DNA from: Chelativorans sp. ZYF759
Lineage (GTDB): Bacteria; Pseudomonadota; Alphaproteobacteria; Rhizobiales; Rhizobiaceae
DNA length: 64,000 nt
Reading direction: 5' to 3'
NCBI RefSeq assembly: GCF_012911015.1
Contig: NZ_WVVV01000016.1
Span: forward strand, 1-64,000
The position numbers and the translations under genes were made by a program. Under the pieces are notes generated by a model. The model did not search any database, was not told the DNA's origin, and saw nothing but the letters and a program-made list of their open reading frames with translations. Shown piece by piece: positions 1 through 10,067 of the stretch (position 1 is the stretch's first letter; each line of letters begins with the position of its first letter).

Positions 1-204
1 CCGCATCCATCCTGCCGCTTCCCCATGACGGTCGCGCCATCGCCGACATCAGCCGCAAATCGAAATCCCCATAGATATCGACTGTCGCCCGCGGGTTCCT
101 GCATGAGAGGCTTTCGTACGCCTGACGGCACCCGAAACCCTTCGCCATTGCGGTCGATCGCAAGTCGCTTGCGGCCTCCCGAAAGCTGCCGCTCCGAATT
201 TCGG
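1..204. other. No supported gene
   Basis: This is the left edge of the window, downstream of the cupin gene. A short plus-strand reading frame runs through it and into the cupin gene, but its composition looks like a shadow. I see no recognisable gene or clear terminator. Confidence 0.5.
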
Positions 205-714
205 TCACTCGTCCGGCAGTTCACTGATGAATTCGATCCCGAAGTCCTGAGCCGTCGCCATGACCTTGTCCCAGTCAACGTCATGGGTTGCGGGCAGCCC
301 GTCCGCGCCCGCAGGTGCTGAAATGGCACGATAGAACTCGCCGTGATGGGCCGTGGTGAAGATAAGGTAGCGTGCGGTGTCCGAAGTGATCCGGAACCCA
401 TGGATTGCCCCAGCAGGCACATGAAGAAATGAACCCGGGCCGCTGCGGATTCCGGCTTGGCCACTAATATAAAAGGTGATCTCCCCATCTAGCACATAGA
501 AGGATTCGACATCCTTCTCATGTCTGTGCAAAGGGACGGCCTCGCCGCGCTTCGATGTCTCTTCGACTAAGCAAAACTGACCGCTGGTGGTCTTGCCGGT
601 GGCCAAGAAATGGGTGCAGGTCTCGCCCATCCAGCGCACTTCGCTCGCAACGGCGCTGGAGAGATAAACGCCTGACGTATCGAGTTGTGGACTGCCCGCT
701 ATGTTGCCATCCAT
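205..714 (-). CDS. Cupin-domain protein, quercetin dioxygenase-like
   Basis: A 169-residue single-domain cupin. The metal-binding pattern is visible: HRHEKDVESFYVLDGE (cupin motif 1, two His and a Glu) and, about 30 residues on, PAGAIHGFRI (motif 2, His). The closest general type is the quercetin 2,3-dioxygenase-like single cupin, but no substrate can be read from the sequence. The start is chosen because an AGGAGG lies about 8 bases before the ATG. No signal peptide is evident, so it is probably cytoplasmic. It stands alone beside an IS91-type element, with no neighbour that suggests a pathway. Confidence 0.8.
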   Translation of the reverse strand: MDGNIAGSPQLDTSGVYLSSAVASEVRWMGETCTHFLATGKTTSGQFCLVEETSKRGEAVPLHRHEKDVESFYVLDGEITFYISGQAGIRSGPGSFLHVPAGAIHGFRITSDTARYLIFTTAHHGEFYRAISAPAGADGLPATHDVDWDKVMATAQDFGIEFISELPDE

Positions 715-1244
715 AATTGGAACCTCCTGAGACGCTGGCGGCTAGTGGCACTCGAACCTCATTCAACCAAAGAATCGCAATGCCGGCAATGACGACTCAA
801 AGTCATTCGCCGTTGGTCTCGGCCTCGTGCATACCTTTTTCAGCGGGGTCGCCTCCTGAACGGCCGCTATCTCCGCTGAGCCGCCCGAAACCTGCCAGTC
901 CCCTTCCCTGAAGGTTTTTCGATGCGGGCCGCAGCGCAACGTTTGCCGCTGGCATTGGCGGCCCGCGTTGACAAACCTTGGAAGGAGGAAGCCGCGTGGG
1001 CTGGGTGGGACCTATGGGGAAAGCGCGCGGCCGCAGGTGTCTGGTGTGGAGTTTGATGCTGACTGCAGAAGAAGACGGGCCGGCCCGAGCGCGTGTGATG
1101 ACATGATGGGCAGCAGCCCTGACGGTCTCCTTCCTGGCGGTTCCGACTGTTTTGTGGTGCTCAGCCTTATGTGGCGCAAACCGATGCGATCCCGGAATGC
1201 TGTGTCTTTCCGGGTCGGCTTTGGCCGATATGACGGGCGGCTCG
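715..1244. other. Gene-free stretch, probably includes one IS91 end
   Basis: About 530 bases between the cupin gene and the IS91 transposase stop codon. It holds the cupin ribosome-binding site at its left edge and, by position, the ori end (transposase 3' side) of the IS91-type element. I could not fix that boundary because IS91 elements have no long inverted repeats and make no target duplication. Reading frames on both strands look random. Confidence 0.4.
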
Positions 1245-2438
1245 TCATGCTGCCTGCTCCCTTGGTGGTGCACGGGATCTGGGCTTCTGGCCGCGTCGGA
1301 AGATCTCGATGATGCGCATCGGGCCGCCACAGTCGGGGCATGGCTCTCTCAGGGTGAGCGGGATGATCTCGGCGCTTGGCGGATTACCCTGTCTGGCGGT
1401 GTGCGCTCCGAGCAAGGCGCGGATCCTTGCGATCGTGGTCTTGCGGCCGGCGCTGGCGAGAAGGCCGTAATGCCGGATGCGGTGGAAGCCGTCGGGCAGT
1501 ACGTGGATCAGGAAACGGCGGATGAACTCGCCGGTGGCCAGCCGCATGACCTTTTGATGGTCGCCATTCTTGATCCGGTAATCCTTCCAACGGAAGGTGA
1601 CCGTCTCGGCATCGGCGCTGATCAGGCGGCTGTTAGAGATGGCCACGCGATGGGTGTATCGACTGAGATAGGCCAGCACGGCCTCGGGACCGCCGAACGG
1701 AGGCTTGGCGTAGATCACCCATTCGGATTTGCGGAAGGGGGCAAGCCAGGCGGCGAAGGTGTCAGCTTCAGCCAGCCCGGCCAGGTCACCGAAGAAGACC
1801 AGATTACGTGCGCGATGCAGCGCCAGCAGCCCGTCGATGAACAGCCGTCGAAACAGCCGCGACAGAACCTTCACGGGCAGAAAGAACCCCGGACGGCAGC
1901 CAATCCAGCGCGTGCCATCCGGCGACAGCCCACCGCCGGGCACGATGATGTGCACGTGCGGGTGATGGGTGAGCGCCGAGCCCCAGGTATGCAGCACGCT
2001 GGTCATGCCGATGCGGGCGCCGAGGTGGCGCGGATCGGCGGCGATGGTGGTCAGCGTTTGCGCGGAAGCGTGGAACAGGAGGTCATAGACCGCCTTCTTG
2101 TTCCAATAGGCGATCTGCGCGATCTGTGCCGGCAGAGTGAAGACGACATGGAAATACTCGACCGGCAGCAGGTCTTCGGCACGGGCGGCCATCCAGTCGC
2201 GCGCAGCCGGTCCTTGGCACTTCGGGCAATGCCGATTCTTGCAGGAATTGTATGCGATGTGCTGGTGGCCGCATTTGGCGCAAGCCGCCACATGCCCGCC
2301 GAGCGCCTCGGTCCGGCAGGCCTCGATCGCCGACATGACCTTGAGCTGGCTCAGACTGACATGCCCGGCATTGGCCTGCCGCCATGCAGGCCCATGGGCG
2401 CGGAAGATGTCAGCGATCTCCAGCTTCGGCCGGGACAC
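1245..2438 (-). CDS. tnpA: IS91-family transposase
   Basis: A 397-residue Y2-type rolling-circle transposase. The N-terminal zinc-binding region shows CAKCGHQH and NRHCPKC. The HUH metal motif is HHPHVHIIVPGGG, and the catalytic tyrosine region is YLSRYTHRVAISNSRL. A further Cys pair (CPDCGG) lies near the C-terminus. Length and domain order are normal for the family, so the gene looks intact. It lies 12 bases downstream of the recombinase and is probably co-transcribed with it. Confidence 0.93.
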   Translation of the reverse strand: MSRPKLEIADIFRAHGPAWRQANAGHVSLSQLKVMSAIEACRTEALGGHVAACAKCGHQHIAYNSCKNRHCPKCQGPAARDWMAARAEDLLPVEYFHVVFTLPAQIAQIAYWNKKAVYDLLFHASAQTLTTIAADPRHLGARIGMTSVLHTWGSALTHHPHVHIIVPGGGLSPDGTRWIGCRPGFFLPVKVLSRLFRRLFIDGLLALHRARNLVFFGDLAGLAEADTFAAWLAPFRKSEWVIYAKPPFGGPEAVLAYLSRYTHRVAISNSRLISADAETVTFRWKDYRIKNGDHQKVMRLATGEFIRRFLIHVLPDGFHRIRHYGLLASAGRKTTIARIRALLGAHTARQGNPPSAEIIPLTLREPCPDCGGPMRIIEIFRRGQKPRSRAPPREQAA

Positions 2439-2450
2439 CCCGGCGGCGTG

Positions 2451-3338
2451 TCACTCCAACCCGCGTCTGAGGGTCTGATCCTGCAACTGCTTCAGGCGCT
2501 CGAACGGGCTGACCGTGTTGCGGATCGTCTTGGTGGCGACATGGGCATAGCGGGCGGTCGTGCTCAGTTTGGCGTGGCCGAGCAGAACCTGAATCACCCG
2601 CACATCGGTGTTTGCCTCCAGGAGATGCGTGGCGAAGGAGTGGCGCAAGGTGTGCAGCGTGGCGGGCTTGGCGATGCCCGCCTTATGCCTGGCCGAGGTG
2701 AAGGCTCGATTGAGCTGACGCGGCGACAGCGGATTGATCTTCGGCTGGCCCGGAAACAGCCATCCCCGCTGCCGCGATTCCCGCCAGTACTCGCGCAGCA
2801 GATCCAACAAGGCCGGCGAGAGCATGGCCTTGCGATCCCTGCCGCCCTTGCCTTCCTCGACGTGGATCAACATGCGCTCGCTGTCGATATCGATGACCTT
2901 GAGGTGGCAAACCTCTGAGGCCCGCAAGCCAGCACCGTAGCTGATGCCAAGCGCTGCGCGATACTTCAGACCCGGCCCGGGAACCGCAGCCATCAGCTCG
3001 GCAATCTCCTCGACGCTCAAGACGACAGGCAGCTTCCGCGGGTTGCGCTGGAACTGCATATGCCGCTTCATCTCTTCGCGTCCGCAGGTGACGCCGAAGA
3101 AAAACCGCAGCGCGACGATCCGGGCATTAAACATCGAGGGCGTCACCCCGGCATTCGTCATGTGCAGCTGATAGGCGCGCAGGTCGTCGAGTGTCGCGGT
3201 GTCTGGTGATCGCCTCAGAAACCCGGCGAAGTCTTTGACGGCCCGGATATGGGCCTCCTGGGCTTTGTCGCCCATTCCACGGATGCGCATGTCTTCGATC
3301 ATGCGCGCGCGCAGTGGGGTGGTCCTCTCCTCCTTCAC
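2451..3338 (-). CDS. Tyrosine recombinase of the IS91-type element
   Basis: A 295-residue phage-integrase-family recombinase with an N-terminal SAM-like core-binding domain. Catalytic signatures are GLRASEVCHL (first Arg), HTLRHSFATHLLE (His-x-x-Arg), LLGHAKLSTTARY (His, then the nucleophile Tyr). I chose a GTG start at 3338 because a CAGGAGGT ribosome-binding site lies a few bases upstream; the in-frame ATG further upstream has no such signal. Its role in IS91 movement is not known. It could help resolve or integrate transposition intermediates, which is inference. Confidence 0.88.
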   Translation of the reverse strand: MKEERTTPLRARMIEDMRIRGMGDKAQEAHIRAVKDFAGFLRRSPDTATLDDLRAYQLHMTNAGVTPSMFNARIVALRFFFGVTCGREEMKRHMQFQRNPRKLPVVLSVEEIAELMAAVPGPGLKYRAALGISYGAGLRASEVCHLKVIDIDSERMLIHVEEGKGGRDRKAMLSPALLDLLREYWRESRQRGWLFPGQPKINPLSPRQLNRAFTSARHKAGIAKPATLHTLRHSFATHLLEANTDVRVIQVLLGHAKLSTTARYAHVATKTIRNTVSPFERLKQLQDQTLRRGLE

Positions 3339-3570
3339 GGGAACCTCCTGTCTAATGATTGAGAACACCCCAATCGTCAGGCCGGGAACCCCGAAACACA
3401 AAGAACCACGGTCAATCAGTAGGCGCACCGCCTGTTACAAGCGCTATTGCCGCGCGAGCGGCTTAGTCCATCCACCCCGAAGCCGAAACACCTGTATAGA
3501 CGACCCGAGCCGATGTTTATCGATTGGAGATCTCGGGTGGGTGACAGTCACTTCACGTTTCCGCCGGTTG

Positions 3571-5487
3571 TCAGTCACTATCATGGAAGCGATTTCTCTC
3601 GACGACGCACTTCATGTCCGCCCGGCGAAACCAGATCGAGCGGCCGCATCTGAGCGGAGCATTGCCGGCTGTAAAGATGATCTGTTCGTCAGCGCGCATG
3701 CGCATGACCTCCTCGGGCAGGATCAAAGGTCGCGCCGCCAGTTGCCTGGAGCGTGTGCGCGACGATCCCGCCATTCGGGACGTGCGGCTGAGCTGGTCGA
3801 CCTCGACGGTGGTGTTGCCACATCGTCGCGAGATGTAGTCGGCGGTCTCCGGATCGTTGATTGCGGCAAACGAAATCCACGAGGCCGATTCGAACCATTT
3901 CGAGGTCGCGTCCCGGCCACCATAGGTCTCGCGCATCTGGCCGATCGCCTGGAAGAGCAGCAACAGGCTGATGCCATATTTCCGTCCGGCGTCCCGCGCG
4001 GTCTCCAGGATGCGCAGATAGCCGAGCCGGGCGACCTCATCGAGCAGAAACAGCGTGCGCCCCTTCACTTCCCCATTCCGATTGTAGATCGCGTTCGCCA
4101 GCGCACCGATGATGGTGCGCGCCAGTCCTGGATGCGCCTCGAGTGTCTTGAGATCGAGATTGACGAACAGATCGGTGTTGCCGTCCGCCAGGTCATCGGT
4201 CGAAAAGCTGTTGCCGGAAACGAGCGCGGCATAGCTTGGATAGGACAGCCAGTGGGTTTCCTTGACCGCATTGGCATAGACACCCGAAAAGGTTTCCGGC
4301 GTCATGGCGATGAAGGGGGCGACGTTCTCCTTGACGAAAGCCGACTGCGAACTGTCATATATCAGCTGCAGCCGCTCGCGCAGCTTGGGCTCTGGCTCAG
4401 AGAGATTTGCCCGCATCTGTCGCAGATGCTGGTGTTCTTTTTCCGTATGCCCGGACAGGCACACATCGGCGATCAGAACGGTGATGAGCTGGAGCGCAGA
4501 CGCGCGGAAGAAGTCGTCGCGGATCGAGGCCTGGCGTGCCGTGTCGGTCACGACCCAGGTGGCAACCGCCACCACATCTTCCTCTTTCGTGCCCCCGAAA
4601 CGGCCGATCCAGTCGAGCACATTGAATCCCGTCGCAGGCGCCTTGGGATCGAGCACGAACACCGAGCGTCCAGCCTTTCGCCGATGCCCGATCACCATCG
4701 GCGCAACCTCATTGGACGGGTCGAGAGCGACCAACGCGCCGCCCCATTTGAGCGCCGTCGGCACGGTGACGCTGGTGGTCTTGAAGCCGCCCGAACCGGC
4801 AAAGACCATCCCGTGCGAGGAGCCGAAAGAACCATCAAAGCAGAGCAGGGGAGACTTGCCGCCCGCTCCCCAGCTCTCCTTGTCATTGGCGCGGAAACCG
4901 CGCTCGCCGGTCACGTCCTTGTCGACGCGGTAAGCCTCGCCAAGGACGATCCCGCCGGTGTCGGGAAAGAGGCGGCGAGCCGCGGGGATACTCATCCAAT
5001 CACTCTCGCCATGAATGGCGCGTTTGCCCCGCACCCGACGAGGCGCGGCCATCGCGAACGCAGTATTTCCGCGCATCGCAATACGCAGGCCGAAGACGCC
5101 GGTCATGGTGGTGACGAGCGCACCCATTGATGTCGCCGGATCGATGAAGTGGGTGATGCTGCTTTCTGGTGGAACGGCCTCGAGGAGCGCCTCGAGCCGT
5201 ACAAACTCCCGAACAATGGCGACGATCACGATCGCAATCGAGCCGATCATCACGCCAGCGCCAGCGCTTCGGATCGCGATCGAGCCCTTTGCTGCAAAGA
5301 GGATGACGATCCCGGTGCCCGCAGCCACGACATAGGGCAGCGCGATCCCCACCCGGCCCAGCACGAGCTGGGCGTCCTGCGTTGTGCCGAAGCTCGCCAT
5401 CCAGTGTTCGATGCCGTTGAGCAACACGACCATGGTCGTCATCAGCACACCGGGCACCACCAGCATGGCGATCCTAGTCGGGGTCAT
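3571..5487 (-). CDS. traG: Type IV coupling protein TraG (VirD4 family)
   Basis: A 638-residue inner-membrane ATPase that links the relaxosome to the mating-pair channel. N-terminal transmembrane segments are followed by a Walker A motif GSGGFKTTS near residue 230 and a Walker B region ([11 protein letters not shown]). Domain order and length match Ti-plasmid TraG. The start at 5487 (MTPTRIAM) overlaps the end of traD by 14 bases, the usual traD-traG coupling. A longer frame upstream would run through traD and is rejected. It forms the traC-traD-traG operon reading away from oriT. Confidence 0.95.
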   Translation of the reverse strand: MTPTRIAMLVVPGVLMTTMVVLLNGIEHWMASFGTTQDAQLVLGRVGIALPYVVAAGTGIVILFAAKGSIAIRSAGAGVMIGSIAIVIVAIVREFVRLEALLEAVPPESSITHFIDPATSMGALVTTMTGVFGLRIAMRGNTAFAMAAPRRVRGKRAIHGESDWMSIPAARRLFPDTGGIVLGEAYRVDKDVTGERGFRANDKESWGAGGKSPLLCFDGSFGSSHGMVFAGSGGFKTTSVTVPTALKWGGALVALDPSNEVAPMVIGHRRKAGRSVFVLDPKAPATGFNVLDWIGRFGGTKEEDVVAVATWVVTDTARQASIRDDFFRASALQLITVLIADVCLSGHTEKEHQHLRQMRANLSEPEPKLRERLQLIYDSSQSAFVKENVAPFIAMTPETFSGVYANAVKETHWLSYPSYAALVSGNSFSTDDLADGNTDLFVNLDLKTLEAHPGLARTIIGALANAIYNRNGEVKGRTLFLLDEVARLGYLRILETARDAGRKYGISLLLLFQAIGQMRETYGGRDATSKWFESASWISFAAINDPETADYISRRCGNTTVEVDQLSRTSRMAGSSRTRSRQLAARPLILPEEVMRMRADEQIIFTAGNAPLRCGRSIWFRRADMKCVVERNRFHDSD

Positions 5488-5689
5488 TGACGAACGCCTT
5501 TTCCCCAATCGCCAATAGCCTGCCGCGTTCCTTCTCGTCCGCCCTGATGCGGTTAGCACCATCGATTAGAAGGCCCAGCAGCAGCGCGCGCTTCTCATAA
5601 CGCAAACCTGCCTTGGCGATCAGCCCGCCAAGCCGGATCTTCTCGCGCGTGTCCTTTTTGCGCGCTTCGGTCTGGCTTGCCTGTCGCAT
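5474..5689 (-). CDS. traD: Conjugal transfer protein TraD
   Basis: A 71-residue basic protein between traC and traG, matching Ti-plasmid TraD in size and position. It is Lys/Arg-rich in its first half ([26 protein letters not shown]) with the typical GLIAKAGLR segment. In Ti-type systems TraD is an accessory transfer protein of uncertain biochemical role, not the F-plasmid coupling protein of the same name. It starts 4 bases after traC ends and overlaps traG. Confidence 0.9.
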   Translation of the reverse strand: MRQASQTEARKKDTREKIRLGGLIAKAGLRYEKRALLLGLLIDGANRIRADEKERGRLLAIGEKAFVNDPD

Positions 5690-5693
5690 CCGC

Positions 5694-5957
5694 TCAAGCC
5701 TCGCCAGCCGGCCCCGGAGTCGCGCCAGGCGCGACCTGCGGGGCGCTGGGTTTCGAGGCTCGCCCGCTCCCCTTGCGAAACCGCCCTACGATTTCCTCGA
5801 AGGCGGAAACGAGCGCGCCGTCCTCGACAGTGACATCGCCGAGGCCCGCTCGGAGTGCGAGCCGTCCGATGCGCTCTGCCTCGCGCGTCTCAGCAAGTTT
5901 GAGCTGCTCTTGCAGTTTGGCGATCTCTTCCCTGATCCTTGATGACGGCTTCTTCAT
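5694..5957 (-). CDS. traC: Conjugal transfer protein TraC
   Basis: An 87-residue relaxosome accessory protein, first gene of the leftward traCDG operon beside oriT. It has a charged, probably coiled-coil N-terminal half ([23 protein letters not shown]) and a low-complexity Pro/Ala/Gly tail. A purine-rich AAGGAAAC precedes the chosen ATG. The frame stays open for another 400 bases upstream across oriT, but that part has no resemblance to TraC and is rejected. It probably binds near oriT with TraA and TraD. Confidence 0.88.
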   Translation of the reverse strand: MKKPSSRIREEIAKLQEQLKLAETREAERIGRLALRAGLGDVTVEDGALVSAFEEIVGRFRKGSGRASKPSAPQVAPGATPGPAGEA

Positions 5958-6027
5958 TCCGGTTGTTTCCTTCTCGATCATTCGCCCGTTGGCGATGTCG
6001 AGATTCCCCCGGGATCGCGCACAGCGC

Positions 6028-6061
6028 GACCCGGCACAAATGCCGGGTCGGCGAAGCCGAC
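6028..6061. repeat. Two adjacent inverted repeats beside oriT
   Basis: A perfect hairpin GACCCGGCA-caaa-TGCCGGGTC (6028-6049) runs into GTCGGC-gaa-GCCGAC (6047-6061). They lie between the traC start and the oriT nick region. The core CCCGGCA-N4-TGCCGGG recurs twice in the trbB-repA intergenic region. No T-run follows, so a shared operator or structural element is at least as likely as a terminator. Confidence 0.6.
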
Positions 6062-6098
6062 GCTTTGAGAGATCATCCCGGCGTTCCGAAGGAATGCC

Positions 6099-6132
6099 TC
6101 CAAGGGCGCAGTAATACGTCGCTGATGCGACG
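6099..6132 (+). other. oriT: oriT nick region (Ti/RSF1010 type)
   Basis: The sequence CCAAGGGCGCAGTAATA, followed by the hairpin CGTCGC-tgat-GCGACG (6117-6132), closely matches the oriT core of Ti-type and rhizobial plasmids. The complementary strand reads TACTGCGCCCTTGG, like the RSF1010-type nick sequence, where cleavage falls within GCG/CCC. It lies between the divergent traC and traA genes, exactly as in Ti plasmids. TraA (MobQ) would nick here. Confidence 0.88.
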
Positions 6133-6212
6133 TGCTTCGCCCAGCCCCCGATAGTGCGGGGCAGATCGGCGGAACCCCCAGTCCGATTCACACCTCGGGA
6201 GCGATCGTCGTC

Positions 6213-9200
6213 TTGGCCATCACGCATTTCACGCCCCAGATCATCGGACGCTCGGACGGGCGCAGCGCGGTGCTGTCGGCCGCCTACCGGCACTGCGCGA
6301 AGATGGAACATGGGGCCGAGGCGCGGATGGTCGACTATTCGGCCAAGCGCAACCTCGCCCATGAAGAGTTCCTGCTTCCCGCCGATGCGCCAACATGGGC
6401 GCGCGAGATGATTGCCGACCGTTCCGTTGCCGGTGCAGCCGAGGCCTTCTGGAACAGGGTCGAGGCTTTTGAGAAACGCGCTGATGCCCAGTTCGCCAAG
6501 GAGTTCATCATCGCTCTTCCGGTCGAGCTATCGAAGGAGCAGAACATCGCGCTTGTTCGCCAGTTCGTCCACGAGCAGGTGCTTGCCCGCGGCCAGGTCG
6601 CGGACTGGGTTTATCACGAGGATCAGGGCAATCCCCACATCCATCTGATGACAAGCCTGCGGCCGCTCACCGAAACGGGGTTCGGGGCAAAGAAGGTTGC
6701 CGAGATCGGACCGGACGGACAGCCGGTTCGCACCAAGACCGGAAAAATTAAGTATCGACTTTGGGCTGGAGAAAAGGCCGAATTCCTCGAACAGCGCCAG
6801 CGCTGGCTTGATCTCCAGAACCAGCATCTCGCTCTCGGTGGCTTCGAGATCCGCGTCGATGGGCGTTCTTATGCCGAGCGCGGTATCGACCTCGTGCCGA
6901 CGACCCATATCGGCACCGCCACCAAGGCGATCGGACGAAAGGCAATGAGCGAGGGCATGGGAACCGAGCTCGACCGGCTGCGCCAGCACGCACGCACCCG
7001 CGAGATCAATGCCAAGCGCATCATTGCCCGACCCGAAATTGTCCTCGACCTCGTCTCACGGGAAAAGAGCGTCTTCGACGAGCGTGACATCGCAAAAGTG
7101 CTGCACCGCTATGTCGACGATGCCGGCGTATTCCAGCAACTCCTCACCCGCATTCTCCAAAGCCCTGATTGTCTCAGGCTCGAAACCGGAACCATCGACT
7201 TTGCGACCGGCGCGCGAGTGCCAGCCAAGCTCACCACACGCGAGACGATCCGGGTCGAATCCGAGATGGTCAAGCGTGCCGCATTCCTCTCGCGGGCAAT
7301 TTCGCATGGCGTCCGGGAGAATGTGCTGGCGGGGATCTTTGCGCGGCATGCGCGGCTTTCGGACGAGCAACGAATAGCGATCGAGCACGTTACGGGCCGC
7401 GCGCGGATCGCGACCGTTGTCGGGCGTGCGGGTGCCGGCAAGACCACCATGATGCGCGCGGCGCGTGAGGCATGGGAGGTCGCCGGCTACACGGTGGTCG
7501 GCGGAGCCCTCGCCGGCAAGGCGGCGGAGGGGCTGGAGAAGGAAGCAGGCATCGTCTCGCGCACGCTCGCCTCCTGGGAGCTGGCCTGGAAAGACAACCG
7601 GAACCGGATCGACTCGACAACTGTCTTTGTCATGGACGAGGCCGGCATGGTCGCCTCGAAGCAGATGGCGAGCTTCGTCGAAGCCGTATCGAGGGCAGGG
7701 GCCAAAATGGTGCTTGTCGGCGATGCCGAACAGCTCCAGCCGATCGAGGCGGGGGCCGCCTTCCGCGCCATCGTCGAGCGCACCGGTTATGCTGAACTGG
7801 AGACGATCTACCGCCAGAAGGAAGCCTGGATGCGCGCCGCATCGCTCGATCTGGCGCGCGGGAATGTCAGCTCTGCGCTCGACGCCTACAAGGCCAATGG
7901 CAGGGTCATCGGGGCAAAGCTGAAGGCTCAAGCCGTCGAGAACCTGATTGCATCCTGGAACCGCGATTACGATCCCAAAAGATCCTCGCTCATCCTGGCC
8001 CATCTGCGGCGGGACGTGCGCACGCTCAATATTCTCGCCCGTGCAAAAATGGTCGAACGCGGCATTGTCGGCGAAGGTTTTGCGTTCCGGACCGAGGACG
8101 GGACCCGGCATTTCGATGCTGGTGACCAGATCGTGTTCCTCAAGAATGAGGGCTCGCTCGAAGTGAAGAACGGCATGATCGGCAAGGTGGTCGAAGCTGA
8201 CCCAGGCAGGATCGTCGCCGAGATCGGCGAGGGCGAGGGTAGCCGACGCATTACGGTCGAGGACCGCTTCTATCGCAATCTCGATCTCGGCTACGCAACG
8301 ACAATCCATAAAAGCCAGGGCGCAACCATCGACCGCGTCAAGGTGCTCGCCTCGCTCTCGCTGGACCGGCACCTGACCTATGTGGCGATGACCCGGCACC
8401 GTGAGGATCTGGAGGTGCATTACGGCGCGCGATCCTTCCAGATCGCCGGCGGCTTTGAAAAGATCCTGTCGCAACGGAATGCCAAGGAAACGACGCTCGA
8501 CTACGCCAATGGCCGCTTCTACCGCCAGGCGCTCCGCTTTGCCAACAATCGCGGCCTGCATCTCATGCGCGTTGCGCGAACGCTTGCCCGTGACCGGCTC
8601 GAATGGACGTTACGCCAGAAGCGGCGTCTTTCCGATCTGGGCCGCAAACTGCGCGCGGTCGGGGAACGACTCGGCTTCGTCGATCGCCGCCAAGCCGCCA
8701 CCGTCAGATCCAACAGGGAGCTCGAACCGATGGTCAAGGGCATCACGGCCTTCCCTAAACCCGTCTCCGAGATTGTCGCGGAGAAGGCGCATGCCGACCC
8801 CGCAGTGGCAAAACAATGGGAAGAGGTCTCCGATCGCTTCCGCCTGGTCTTCGCCAACCCCGAGGCAGCGTTTCGGGCTATGCGCTTCGATGCCATGCTG
8901 TCCGATTCATCGACTGCCTCGGAGCGTCTCGGCCAGCTTGAACGCGCGCCAGAGACGATCGGATCACTGCGCGGCCGCGAAGGGCTTCTTGCTGGTCGGG
9001 CCGATCGCGAAGCGAGGCGCGAAGCCGAGATCAATGTGCCGGCGCTCAAGCGCGAGATCGAGCGCTACATCCGCTTGCGCGAGGCCGCCACGCGCCGGCT
9101 CGAAGCCGACGAAAAGGCACTGCGCCTTCGCGTCTCGATCGATATCCCCGCGCTGTCGCCCGGCGCCAGCGTTGTCCTCGAAAAGGTCCGCGACGCAATC

Positions 9201-9521
9201 GACCGCAACGACCTTGCGGCCGCCCTGGGGTTCGCACTGGCCGACCGCATGGCCAAGGCCGAAATCGACGGGTTCAACAAGGCGGTATCCGAGCGCTTCG
9301 GCGAACGCACACTGCTCGCGAACGCCGCGAGGGATATCGAGGGTCAGGTGTTCAAGAAGGCCGCCAGTGGTTTGCCCGCCCACGAGCGTGAGAAGCTGAC
9401 GGCGGCCTGGCCGATCATGCGTGCCGGTCAGCAACTGGCCGCCCACGAGCGGACCGTCCAGGCGCTCAAGGAGACCGAGGCGTTGCGCCAGTCGCAGCGC
9501 CAGTCCCAGGTGCTCAAATGA
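6213..9521 (+). CDS. traA: Relaxase-helicase TraA (MobQ)
   Basis: A 1102-residue two-domain protein that nicks oriT and unwinds the transferred strand. The N-terminal MobA/MobL relaxase domain begins [19 protein letters not shown] and has the metal-binding His motif [12 protein letters not shown] near residues 135-146. The helicase part has Walker [10 protein letters not shown] near residues 403-411, FVMDEAGMV (Walker B), and a late [16 protein letters not shown] motif. The length is normal for Ti TraA. The start is taken as TTG at 6213 because family members begin with this AITHFTP segment; in-frame upstream codons would run back into oriT. It overlaps traF by 4 bases. Confidence 0.95.
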   Translation: MAITHFTPQIIGRSDGRSAVLSAAYRHCAKMEHGAEARMVDYSAKRNLAHEEFLLPADAPTWAREMIADRSVAGAAEAFWNRVEAFEKRADAQFAKEFIIALPVELSKEQNIALVRQFVHEQVLARGQVADWVYHEDQGNPHIHLMTSLRPLTETGFGAKKVAEIGPDGQPVRTKTGKIKYRLWAGEKAEFLEQRQRWLDLQNQHLALGGFEIRVDGRSYAERGIDLVPTTHIGTATKAIGRKAMSEGMGTELDRLRQHARTREINAKRIIARPEIVLDLVSREKSVFDERDIAKVLHRYVDDAGVFQQLLTRILQSPDCLRLETGTIDFATGARVPAKLTTRETIRVESEMVKRAAFLSRAISHGVRENVLAGIFARHARLSDEQRIAIEHVTGRARIATVVGRAGAGKTTMMRAAREAWEVAGYTVVGGALAGKAAEGLEKEAGIVSRTLASWELAWKDNRNRIDSTTVFVMDEAGMVASKQMASFVEAVSRAGAKMVLVGDAEQLQPIEAGAAFRAIVERTGYAELETIYRQKEAWMRAASLDLARGNVSSALDAYKANGRVIGAKLKAQAVENLIASWNRDYDPKRSSLILAHLRRDVRTLNILARAKMVERGIVGEGFAFRTEDGTRHFDAGDQIVFLKNEGSLEVKNGMIGKVVEADPGRIVAEIGEGEGSRRITVEDRFYRNLDLGYATTIHKSQGATIDRVKVLASLSLDRHLTYVAMTRHREDLEVHYGARSFQIAGGFEKILSQRNAKETTLDYANGRFYRQALRFANNRGLHLMRVARTLARDRLEWTLRQKRRLSDLGRKLRAVGERLGFVDRRQAATVRSNRELEPMVKGITAFPKPVSEIVAEKAHADPAVAKQWEEVSDRFRLVFANPEAAFRAMRFDAMLSDSSTASERLGQLERAPETIGSLRGREGLLAGRADREARREAEINVPALKREIERYIRLREAATRRLEADEKALRLRVSIDIPALSPGASVVLEKVRDAIDRNDLAAALGFALADRMAKAEIDGFNKAVSERFGERTLLANAARDIEGQVFKKAASGLPAHEREKLTAAWPIMRAGQQLAAHERTVQALKETEALRQSQRQSQVLK

Positions 9522-10051
9522 CGCGGCGGGGGTTGGCGATCATCATTCTGGGCATCGGCGGGGCCGCTGTCCTCGGCCTGTTTGCGGCGGGCCATTTGGG
9601 CGGTCTGCGGCTCAACCTGACACCGAGCTATGCGCTCGGCATCTGGCGCATCGTGCCGCTCGACCGCGAAACCGCCATCGGCGATCTGGTCTTTATCTGC
9701 CCGCCTCAAACCGAAGCATTCGCGCTCGCCCTCGAGCGGGGCTATCTGCGCCCGGGCCTGTGTCCGGGCTGGTGCAGCCCGCTGATCAAGACGGTGGTGG
9801 CGACACCAGGTAAACAGGTCGAGATCGCCAGCGCCATCAGCATCGACGGAGCGCCGCTCGCGGGATCCGAGGTTCGGGAGACGGACGCCGAGGGCAGGGC
9901 ACTTCTTCCCCATGTTGGCGGCGCCGTGCCGCCCGGCCATCTCTTTCTTCATTCCGAATATGCAGGTTCCTATGACTCGAGATATTTCGGGCCGATCCCG
10001 GCCGCCGGGCTCCTCGGTCTCGCCCGTCCGGTCCTCACCATTGACCCGTGA
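9518..10051 (+). CDS. traF: Conjugative pilin-processing peptidase TraF
   Basis: A 177-residue S26-family peptidase, the TraF that matures and cyclises the TrbC pilin in RP4/Ti systems. One N-terminal membrane anchor (residues about 5-25) is followed by the serine region [13 protein letters not shown] and the lysine region [13 protein letters not shown]; the C-terminal [10 protein letters not shown] segment is the usual SRYFG box. Its ATG overlaps the traA stop (ATGA), so translation is coupled. It acts on the periplasmic face of the inner membrane. Confidence 0.93.
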   Translation: MTRRGLAIIILGIGGAAVLGLFAAGHLGGLRLNLTPSYALGIWRIVPLDRETAIGDLVFICPPQTEAFALALERGYLRPGLCPGWCSPLIKTVVATPGKQVEIASAISIDGAPLAGSEVRETDAEGRALLPHVGGAVPPGHLFLHSEYAGSYDSRYFGPIPAAGLLGLARPVLTIDP

Positions 10052-10067
10052 CAGCTTGAAACCGGCC

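Larger units (their letters stand above)
1245..3338 (-). mobile_element. IS91-family element (tyrosine recombinase plus HUH transposase)
   Basis: Two co-oriented genes with a 12-base gap: a tyrosine recombinase then an IS91-type transposase. This pair is a recurring arrangement of IS91-like elements in alphaproteobacteria. The coordinates cover the two genes only; the true ends lie somewhere in 715-1244 and 3339-3570 and were not resolved. The element separates the cupin gene from traG and does not visibly break either. Confidence 0.75.

Noticed and set aside
1152..2918. 588-residue plus-strand frame across the IS91 region
   Set aside because: It lies antisense to the IS91 transposase and recombinase, both with complete catalytic motifs; the frame has no domain and reflects GC-rich third positions.
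3199..5130. 643-residue plus-strand frame opposite traG
   Set aside because: It is antisense to a full TraG with Walker motifs; Arg/His-rich composition without hydrophobic core.
5958..6362. N-terminal extension of traC through oriT
   Set aside because: It crosses the oriT hairpins and the start of traA, with no resemblance to TraC.
7056..8561. 501-residue minus-strand frame inside traA
   Set aside because: It is antisense to the TraA helicase domain; no motif or start signal.
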